From positions 1-23,901 of the forward strand of contig NPFB01000145.1 of NCBI GenBank assembly GCA_014084085.1: a DNA stretch of 23,901 bases. The letters run 5' to 3'. The position numbers were made by a program, and so were the translations under genes. The notes under the pieces were generated by a model. It was not told the DNA's origin, searched no databases, and saw nothing but the letters and a program-made list of their open reading frames with translations. The DNA comes from Hondaea fermentalgiana. Lineage: Eukaryota; Sar; Bigyra; Thraustochytrida; Thraustochytriidae. Position 1 is the stretch's first letter, and every line of letters begins with the position of its first letter. Below, piece after piece: positions 18,180-23,901 of this stretch.

Positions 18180-18305
18180 GTCTGTTTTGAACTTTAGTGG
18201 ACAAGGCACTCGCCAGCCACAGCCAGCCAGCCAGCCAAGCCAAGCCAAGCCACTCGAGTCAGTTCTGCTTCTTTTGTTGAGCGAGTGCGCGGCGCAGAGA
18301 GCTCG

Positions 18306-18330
18306 CGTGGCGTGGCGTGGCGTGGCGTGG
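18306..18330. repeat. (CGTGG)5 pentanucleotide repeat in Imp3 leader
   Basis: Five perfect CGTGG units are followed by CGTGA and CGAGA-type variants up to about 18350. The repeat lies 98-122 nt upstream of the Imp3 start codon. Confidence 0.9.
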
Positions 18331-18427
18331 CGTGACGAGACGAGACGAGGTGAGGCGAGACGTAGATCAGGGTCGCGGAGAGTGACGCTCGGGCAGCCAA
18401 AGCAAAGTAAACGCAAAACAAGGCACC

Positions 18428-18979
18428 ATGAGGGAGCTCAAGTATCACGAGAAGAAGCTCCTGCGCAAGGTTGACTTGCTGCAGTACAAGCGTGAGAACT
18501 CGCTGCGCGAAATGCAGGTGATGCGCAGATATCACGTTCAGCGTCGAGATGACTATATGAAGTACAACAAGCTGGTGGGCGAGACGGGTCGCATTGCGGC
18601 ACGTCTGCGCAAGCTCGATGCGCGCGACCCCTTTCGCATCAAGATGACGGAGCAGCTGCTCGATAAACTTTACAAGATGGGTCTTATCACCCGAAAGAAG
18701 AATCTGGAGCTGGCGGAGAAATTGACCGTGTCTGCATTCTGCAGGCGGCGTCTGCCTGTGGTTCTTGTACGGCTCAAGTTTGCAGAATCTGTCAAGGAGG
18801 CGACGAGTTTCGTGGAGCAGGGGCAGCTCCGCGTTGGCCCCGAAGTGATCACAGACCCTGCATTTCTTGTCACGCGCAACATGGAGGACTACATTACCTG
18901 GGTGGACTCCTCGAAGATTCGTCGTGCGGTGGCTCGCTACAACGACAAACTCGACGACTACGAGCTCTTGCAGGAGTAA
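18428..18979 (+). CDS. IMP3: U3 snoRNP protein Imp3 (ribosome biogenesis)
   Basis: The 183-residue protein is the usual Imp3 length and is recognisable throughout: MRELKYHEKKLLRKVD at the start, a conserved R(E)MQVMRRYHVQRRDDYxKYN block, RKLDARDPFR near 61, and an S4-type RNA-binding domain at about 108-165 (RRRLPVVLVRLKFAESVKEATSFVEQG to RVGPEVITDPAFLVTR). The terminal SSKIRRAVARYNDKLDDYELL is also typical. In yeast and human, Imp3 binds Mpp10 and the U3 snoRNA in the nucleolar small-subunit processome and helps U3 pair with pre-18S rRNA. The start ATG is in CACCATGA context. It is divergent from the WW-domain gene and 752 bp upstream of the GRP94 gene. Confidence 0.95.
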   Translation: MRELKYHEKKLLRKVDLLQYKRENSLREMQVMRRYHVQRRDDYMKYNKLVGETGRIAARLRKLDARDPFRIKMTEQLLDKLYKMGLITRKKNLELAEKLTVSAFCRRRLPVVLVRLKFAESVKEATSFVEQGQLRVGPEVITDPAFLVTRNMEDYITWVDSSKIRRAVARYNDKLDDYELLQE

Positions 18980-19731
18980 GAGTCTTTTTATTTCTGTCGC
19001 GGTTGTTTCGTTGAATGTGCCAGTCCAAGCTGCTCGTCTACGCCACTCTTGTCGTCCGTTGACGCGGCGGGTCAGGTCTTGCGCCGTGCGCGAGGGAGCG
19101 AGCGGCCTTCATCTTTCCATAACTAACACACCGTACGTCGTGGGAATGTACGCAACGGAATTGGGGTGTGCCAAACGTCAGCTGCAGTGCACGTGCGTTG
19201 CCTTTCTTTTTTCGAGAAGCTGGCGCCCCCATCTCTCTCTCTCTCTCTCTCTCTTCTTTCGTTGCCCGTGCCGAGAGGGTGGGTCTTGGGCGCACGCTCC
19301 GACGAACCAGCTACGACTGTTAGACTGTGTCCCAGTCTTTCGCGAAAGTCTCGGCCGAACCGATGTGTGGCTGCTACCCCCTCGGGGCTTCTTTGGTCGG
19401 GAAAATCTCAAAAGTGTAAACAATAGAATGAACGTAAACCATAAATCGCAAGTGTGTTTCACCGAGGTGGGCATGCTGGACGTTGGTCCGGACGTTGCCA
19501 ACGTGGAAAGCAACCGTAGACGACGGAGATCTCCCTCTCTCTCCCGGGTGCTTGCTTGGTGCTTGGCGACTCGCTGCAGATCCCTTTTTGCGGCGACGAT
19601 CGGGACGCGCGAGCAAGCCTGCCTGCCAGCCAGCCAGCCAACCAGCCAGCCAGCAAGAGAGCGAGCAAGTCTCTGCTCTTTGCTGACGGGCGCAAGCGAG
19701 AAGGCCGAGGCGGCGTCGCTCGGAATCGAGG
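18980..19731. promoter_or_regulatory. Imp3 3' region and GRP94 promoter/leader
   Basis: This 752-bp space carries a TC dinucleotide repeat (19232-19254), a CACGTG E-box (19190-19195), CCAAT (19160-19164) and CCACG (19139-19143) motifs on the minus strand, and CCTG/CCAG tetramers (19617-19655). An ATG at 19428 opens a frame that overlaps the GRP94 start. No gene is supported; a 321-codon frame from 18867 has no recognisable domain and lies partly inside Imp3. Confidence 0.5.
19232..19254. repeat. (TC)n dinucleotide repeat upstream of GRP94
   Basis: A run of about eleven TC units is read directly in the GRP94 upstream region, about 480 bp before the start codon. Confidence 0.9.
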
Positions 19732-22053
19732 ATGAAGTTTGCCAGGACGTTGCTGGCGAGCGTGGCCGTGGGCGTGGCCATGCTGGGCACTGCGCAAGGC
19801 GAAGCCGGTGGCGAGGAAAAGTACCAGTTTGAGTCCGAGACGTCGCGACTGCTGGATATCCTGATTCACAGTCTGTATTCAAACAAGGACGTCTTTCTGC
19901 GTGAGCTGGTGTCGAACGCGGTGGACGCCCTGGACAAGCTTCGCTTCCTCTCTGTGGAGGCGCCAGAGATGCTGGAAGGAAACGAGGACCTGGACGTGCG
20001 CATCAGCTTTGACGACGCAGAGCGAACCTTGACGATCCGGGACTCGGGTATCGGTATGACCAAGGAGGACCTTATTATGAACCTGGGCACCGTGGCCAAG
20101 AGTGGCACGACGCAGTTCGTGGAGGCCATGGCTTCGCAAAAGTCGAACGCCGACCTCAACCTGATTGGGCAGTTTGGCGTCGGTTTTTATGCCGCCTTTC
20201 TGGTTGCGGACAAGGTGCAGGTTACGAGCAAGCATCAGAACGACGATCAGCACGTGTGGACATCAACGGCCGACTCGAGCTTTACGGTTGTCAAGGACGA
20301 TAGCGGGAACACGCTTGGACGCGGCACGGAGATCAAGCTGTTTCTCAAGGAAGATGCCATTGAGTACACGAACCAGGACAAGCTTGAAGGTCTTGTGAAG
20401 CAGTACAGCGAATTCGCGCAGTTCCCCATTTACTTGCGCAAGAGCAAAACGGAGATGGTTGAGGTTGAGGACGAGGAGGACGAGGAAGACGAGAGTGAAG
20501 ATGGCGAGGATGGAGTTGAGGACGAGGAAGAAGACGACGACGAAGAAGAAGAAGAAGAAGAAGAAGACAGCCCGAAGACCAAGGAAGTGACGACGTGGTC
20601 GTGGGAGCGCGTGAACAACCAGAACCCGATCTGGACGCGCTCCAAGGAAGATGTCAAGGACGAGGAGTACCAGGAGTTTTACAAGTCGATCTCGAAGGAC
20701 TACGCGGACGCGCTGACATGGACGCATTTCCGCGCCGAGGGCGAGGTTGAGTTCTCGTCGATTCTGTACGTGCCCAGCGTGGCGCCGCCCGGCATCATGC
20801 AGGACTACTACAACACCAAGGCGAACGTGAAGCTTTACGTGCGCAAGGTTCTCATCGCAGATGACCTCGAGGACTTGCTGCCCAAGTACATGAACTTTAT
20901 CAAGGGCATGGTTGACTCGAACGATTTGCCCCTCAAGGTGGACCGCGAGGGCTTGCAGCAGAGCAAGGTGCTCAAGGTGATTGGCAAGAAGCTGACGCGC
21001 AAGGTGCTGGAGACTCTGCGCAAGATGTCGGAGGCGGAGCAGCGCAAGCTGAACGAGGAGGTTGTGGACGAGGACATTGAGGACGACGATGACGAGGATG
21101 ACGACGAGGAGGCGCCGTCGTATTCTACGTTTTGGAAGGCGTTTTCCAAGAACGTCAAGCTGGGCGTCATTGAGGACCAGGCCAACCGCAACAAGCTGGT
21201 GAAGCTCTTGCGCTTCAAGACGTCGGCGTCGCTGATGCCTTCGGGCGACATGCCGGAGGATAGCGAGTTGATTTCGTTGGAGACGTATGTATCGCGCATG
21301 CAGGATTGGCAAAAGGACATTTACTATTTGGCGGGCACGAACATGGACGAGCTTGTGCAGAGTCCGTTTTTGGAGCGGGCGCGCGCCAAGGGCGTTGAGG
21401 TGCTGATGATGGACGACGCCCTCGATGAGTACCTTGTGCAGCAGGTGCCAGAGTTTGAGACGCACAAGCTTCAGAGTCTGGCCAAGGAGGGTCTCAAGTT
21501 TGGAGATGAGACCGAGGACGACAAGAAGCGCGAGAAGCTTTACAAGAAGACGTACAAGCCGCTGGTGGACTACTTGCAGAACCTTTTGGAGGACAAGATT
21601 GAGAAGGCGGTTGTGTCGAACCGCGTGACGGACACGCCGGCCGTGCTTGTTTCCTCTCAGTTTGGGTACTCTGCGAACATGGAGAAGATCATGAAGCATC
21701 AGGCATTTGGCAGCGGTTCGAACCCGATGATGATGATGTCGAAGCGCATTTTGGAGCTCAACCCGCGCAGCCCGATCGTCGCCGACTTGCAGGCGCGCGT
21801 TGAGTCGGACCCGGACGCCGAGGAGACTTCTGACCTTGCGCGCGTCCTCTTTGACATGACGCTGCTCAACTCGGGCTTTGACATTGAGGCCAAGAAGGAC
21901 TTTTCCAAGCGCATGCAGCGCATCCTCAAGGTGACCATGCAGCTCGACTCGCTCGATTTGCTTCCAGAGATTGAGGTCCCTGAGGACGACGAGGCGGAAG
22001 AGGAGGCCGCTGCCTCGGTCGAGGAGGTGGAGGAGGAGAAGGTCGAGCTCTAA
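19732..22053 (+). CDS. HSP90B1: GRP94/endoplasmin, ER-luminal HSP90 chaperone
   Basis: The 773-residue protein has a signal peptide (about 1-23, FARTLLASVAVGVAMLGTAQG) and the HSP90 GHKL ATPase domain (about 34-235): catalytic E58 in FLRELVSNAVDALDKLR, DSGIGMT near 104, GQFGVGFYAAFLVADKV near 147. A charged linker (about 243-280) with a run of glutamates follows. The middle domain has WERVNNQNPIW, the catalytic arginine R405 (DREGLQQSK) and LGVIEDQANRNKL, and is followed by the dimerisation domain. The protein ends EEEKVEL, a KDEL-type retrieval signal; the cytosolic MEEVD is absent. GRP94 folds secretory and membrane proteins in the ER using ATP. An extra acidic stretch sits at 446-460. The start is the first ATG that gives a signal peptide. 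Confidence 0.96.
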   Translation: MKFARTLLASVAVGVAMLGTAQGEAGGEEKYQFESETSRLLDILIHSLYSNKDVFLRELVSNAVDALDKLRFLSVEAPEMLEGNEDLDVRISFDDAERTLTIRDSGIGMTKEDLIMNLGTVAKSGTTQFVEAMASQKSNADLNLIGQFGVGFYAAFLVADKVQVTSKHQNDDQHVWTSTADSSFTVVKDDSGNTLGRGTEIKLFLKEDAIEYTNQDKLEGLVKQYSEFAQFPIYLRKSKTEMVEVEDEEDEEDESEDGEDGVEDEEEDDDEEEEEEEEDSPKTKEVTTWSWERVNNQNPIWTRSKEDVKDEEYQEFYKSISKDYADALTWTHFRAEGEVEFSSILYVPSVAPPGIMQDYYNTKANVKLYVRKVLIADDLEDLLPKYMNFIKGMVDSNDLPLKVDREGLQQSKVLKVIGKKLTRKVLETLRKMSEAEQRKLNEEVVDEDIEDDDDEDDDEEAPSYSTFWKAFSKNVKLGVIEDQANRNKLVKLLRFKTSASLMPSGDMPEDSELISLETYVSRMQDWQKDIYYLAGTNMDELVQSPFLERARAKGVEVLMMDDALDEYLVQQVPEFETHKLQSLAKEGLKFGDETEDDKKREKLYKKTYKPLVDYLQNLLEDKIEKAVVSNRVTDTPAVLVSSQFGYSANMEKIMKHQAFGSGSNPMMMMSKRILELNPRSPIVADLQARVESDPDAEETSDLARVLFDMTLLNSGFDIEAKKDFSKRMQRILKVTMQLDSLDLLPEIEVPEDDEAEEEAAASVEEVEEEKVEL
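20535..20570 (+). repeat. GAA/GAC codon repeat in the GRP94 acidic linker
   Basis: Consecutive GAC and GAA codons encode the Asp/Glu run of the charged linker between the ATPase and middle domains. It is repetitive at DNA level and may vary in length between alleles. Confidence 0.8.
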
Positions 22054-22404
22054 AAAAACGAGAACAGAAAAGAAAGGAGACCGTGGCAGAGCACAAAGCC
22101 CTTTCTGTCCCAGGCTGGCTGGCTGGCTCGGCTAGCTCGGCTGGCTCGGGAAGGAAACTCGCTCAACGTTCCACGCTCGCGACGGATTTTTTTTTCTCGT
22201 TCGTTCGTTCGTTCGCTTGCTTCCTCAGGTCGTAGTAGTTTTACTTCGTGGCATATGCAAATAACAAGACTCAGCCAGAAGAAGCTTTCACAGATTGCAT
22301 CCATTCTTGCTTCCCTTGTGCGCGCCGTATACCGCGTTCTGGCGGCGCTGTGGGTCCAAGAAATTGACTTGCTCCCACTCGCCTAGTCGGTGCATTCCTG
22401 CCGA

Positions 22405-22418
22405 ACACGAATTCGTGT
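22405..22418. repeat. Perfect 14-bp palindrome ACACGAATTCGTGT
   Basis: Both half-sites match exactly around an EcoRI-like GAATTC centre. It could be a dimeric transcription-factor site but may occur by chance. Confidence 0.8.
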
Positions 22419-23041
22419 GGCGGGCCGACGATATGGTCACCTTGACTCCATCGACCACTTATCAGCCAGCCTGAGGGCGTGGCTCAATTTACTTTCTTCC
22501 TTCCAAGCCTCCTCCTCCTGCTGCTGCTGCTACCGCTGCGGCTGAAGTCCTGCTAGTAGTGCGAAGGTCGTTACTGCGAGGAAGCATTCATCGAGCATGT
22601 GTCGAGCACGAAGGAAGCCGCGAGGGAAGCAAAGCAAAGCAAAGCCTCCGTCCATTCTATCATACTAATTCATAAGCCTGCAATGCATCCACATTGCGTT
22701 TCGTCCATCCACGGCCAAATGGCATGGCTGGCCGTTGCCAAAGGGAAGCGCCGACGTCACGAAGACCAGCCCGTCAGCCTCCACGGCCAGCCAGAACTCG
22801 CGAGGGTCTTGGTTTTAAGATCTTCATCATGGATGCTTCCACCCGCACCTGGCCATTTGGCCGGATTTCTCCCACTCCCGCCTCCTCGGCCCCTCACGAT
22901 TGTGTCACCCCTGGAGACGCGTGGAGGGCGCTGTGCTCGAGCACAGAGAAGACGGGCGGCTGGCCGGTGGCGGGTGGGCAGAGCCAGGCAAGGCCCAGCG
23001 CACGCCAGCCTCGCAAGCGTAAGAGAAGCCTCAAGTGCCAG

Positions 23042-23062
23042 CCTGCCTGCCTGCCTGCCTGC
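23042..23062. repeat. (CCTG)n tetranucleotide repeat
   Basis: About five CCTG units run head to tail, ending in a CCCG variant. The same tetramer in either orientation recurs at 19617-19655 and 23680-23705. Confidence 0.85.
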
Positions 23063-23351
23063 CCGCCTGCCACGTCGGTCACTCACCCAACCACCACGGC
23101 CAACTGCAACTAACCAGAAGAAAGCTCAAAGCGCCGCTTTTCGAGCCTTTCTCGGTCGATAAGCGGCCTCTCGCGGCCGTCCCGAGCCTCCCCTCGAGGT
23201 CGGTTTCGGGGCCCCGAAAGTTATAGCAACAACGACAGCGAGAATTTACAACAATTTAAAGGCAATGGGGGAAGAAAGCAGAAGCTCGAAGGGAAGCCAT
23301 GGCGCAGCCGACTAGGGCCAGGATGTACTGGTGCGTGGCAGCTACACACAC

Positions 23352-23354
<3 letters not shown>

Positions 23355-23382
<28 letters not shown>
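23355..23382. repeat. (GA)14 dinucleotide repeat
   Basis: Fourteen perfect GA units were counted directly. It is probably polymorphic. Confidence 0.9.
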
Positions 23383-23386
<4 letters not shown>

Positions 23387-23465
23387 GCCGGCCGGCCAGC
23401 GGCCACGGAAGACGCGCGGCGCTTTGCGTCCCGGAGTTTCTTTCTTCTACCTGCCCACGGCCGGC

Positions 23466-23487
23466 CGTTCGTTCGTTCGTTCGTTCG
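23466..23487. repeat. (CGTT)5 tetranucleotide repeat
   Basis: Five CGTT units follow a GGCCGGC motif. The same tetramer occurs at about 22197-22216 downstream of GRP94. Confidence 0.85.
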
Positions 23488-23671
23488 TCGCGGCGTCCGT
23501 CCGCAGCCGCTTCGCATTGTCTGCCTGCAGCCAGCTGTTGTGACTGGCGGGGAAATGGGAAATGGGAACACACCCGCCGGACGTATTACAAACACTCGAA
23601 AATGATGGCGCGGCCGCCGTGCCTGCCCCTGCTGGCCGAGGAAGCGCGCACGCCTCCCTCGCTCGAGGCGC

Positions 23672-23706
23672 CCTGGCAGACAGGCAGGCAGGGCCTGCCT
23701 GCCAGG
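23672..23706. repeat. Imperfect inverted repeat (CCTGGCAG / CTGCCAGG)
   Basis: The left arm begins CCTGGCAG and continues with CAGGCAGGC; the right arm is GCCTGCCTGCCAGG. The arms pair almost fully apart from a four-base insertion, giving a GC-rich hairpin. No T-run follows, so a terminator role is not supported. Confidence 0.6.
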
Positions 23707-23901
23707 TTAAAAGCTTCGCCTCGCCTCGCGTGGCTGCGCTTTGTTTCCTTCTTGCTTTCTCGCTTTCTCTCTTGCTGCTCTCGGCCGAGGGCGGCACGCA
23801 GGTTTGCGCTCGCGGAGCAGCAGCTTCCGCGGCCTGCTTCTCCCGGCCCCCCGCGGACGGCGCGCGCCGCGGCGGGGGCCGGGCGCGCGCGGCCGGCCGG
23901 C

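Larger units (their letters stand above)
17779..18427. promoter_or_regulatory. Shared divergent promoter region, WW protein and Imp3
   Basis: This 649-bp space separates two divergent start codons and must carry both promoters. On the WW side is a GTT/GTC-rich tract (about 17862-17930). On the Imp3 side are a CG-alternating run (about 18056-18070), a possible 49-nt intron (18131-18179), CCAGC/CAAGC units (about 18212-18250) and a CGTGG pentamer repeat (18306-18330). No TATA box is evident. The CACGTGAC at about 17978 is an E-box-type palindrome that could serve either side. Confidence 0.5.
22054..23901. other. Gene-free repeat-rich downstream region
   Basis: No ORF in these 1.85 kb has a recognisable domain; frames of up to 187 codons begin at non-ATG codons or are low complexity. 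The region includes GGCT-type and CGTT tetramer runs (22109-22145, 22197-22216), CTCCTG/CTG units (about 22507-22530), a perfect palindrome at 22405-22418, CCTG tetramers (23042-23062), a GA repeat (23355-23382), a CGTT repeat (23466-23487) and an imperfect hairpin (23672-23706). The 3' end of the window is extremely GC-rich and may be the promoter of a gene outside it. Confidence 0.55.

Noticed and set aside
18867..19832. 321-codon plus-strand frame between Imp3 and GRP94
   Set aside because: It starts inside Imp3, ends inside GRP94, and its translation covers dinucleotide and tetranucleotide repeats with no recognisable domain.
20263..21699. 478-codon open frame on the minus strand inside GRP94
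   Set aside because: It is antisense to strongly conserved HSP90 sequence and exists because biased GC-rich codons leave few stops on the opposite strand. Its translation is His/Leu/Val-rich with no domain.
3325..22053. Idea that the trafficking and ER genes form one functional cluster
   Set aside because: The genes are on both strands with separate intergenic regions. Shared cellular location is common by chance in eukaryotic genomes and nothing in the sequence links them.
22599..23162. 187-codon plus-strand frame downstream of GRP94
   Set aside because: It opens with GTG, crosses a CCTG repeat, and shows no conserved motif.
1..23901. CRISPR arrays, insertion sequences, tRNA or rRNA genes, viral genes
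   Set aside because: I looked for regular spaced repeats, terminal inverted repeats with transposase, tRNA T-loop motifs and viral proteins on both strands and found none that hold up. The tandem repeats are simple microsatellites.

Overview
This is a nuclear-type eukaryotic window. It is GC-rich, carries eight confident protein-coding genes on both strands, and each gene is read as one uninterrupted ORF, including one of 1893 codons. Bacterial signals (Shine-Dalgarno sites, operons) are absent. Start codons sit in Kozak-like contexts such as GCCGCCATG and CACCATGG. The gene content (Imp3, GRP94, a DENND4/Crag-type Rab GEF, an MCTP-type C2 protein) is exclusively eukaryotic. Intron-poor coding, high GC and many short tandem repeats between genes fit a compact protist genome, possibly a thraustochytrid-like stramenopile. 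That placement is inference, since no lineage marker was tested.

Layout. 1-1613: no supported gene; GC-rich, with an AT-rich GAATTT repeat island. 1614-2627 (+): armadillo-repeat protein. 3325-9006 (+): DENND4/Crag-like protein. 9305-10732 (-): membrane-anchored prolyl 4-hydroxylase, convergent with the DENN gene. 11368-14334 (+): triple-C2 membrane protein, divergent from the hydroxylase. 14680-15837 (-): START-domain protein, convergent with the C2 gene. 16864-17778 (-): RGG/RD-rich WW-domain protein. 18428-18979 (+): Imp3, divergent from the WW gene. 19732-22053 (+): GRP94/endoplasmin. 22054-23901: no supported gene; repeats only.

Most genes serve the endomembrane system: Rab activation (DENND4), membrane tethering or lipid transfer (C2 and START proteins), and ER protein maturation (hydroxylase, GRP94). 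The WW protein and Imp3 form a divergent RNA-processing pair with a shared 649-bp upstream region. I do not claim these genes form an operon-like system.

The most unusual item is the prolyl 4-hydroxylase. Between its signal anchor and an ShK domain lies a segment resembling the beta domain of the von Hippel-Lindau protein, which in animals reads hydroxyproline. One polypeptide would therefore join a proline-hydroxylating domain to a hydroxyproline-reader-like fold. Other points are two candidate 5' UTR introns, an oversized loop in the MCTP-like protein, a second acidic insert and a KVEL terminus in GRP94, and short tandem repeats in several leaders.
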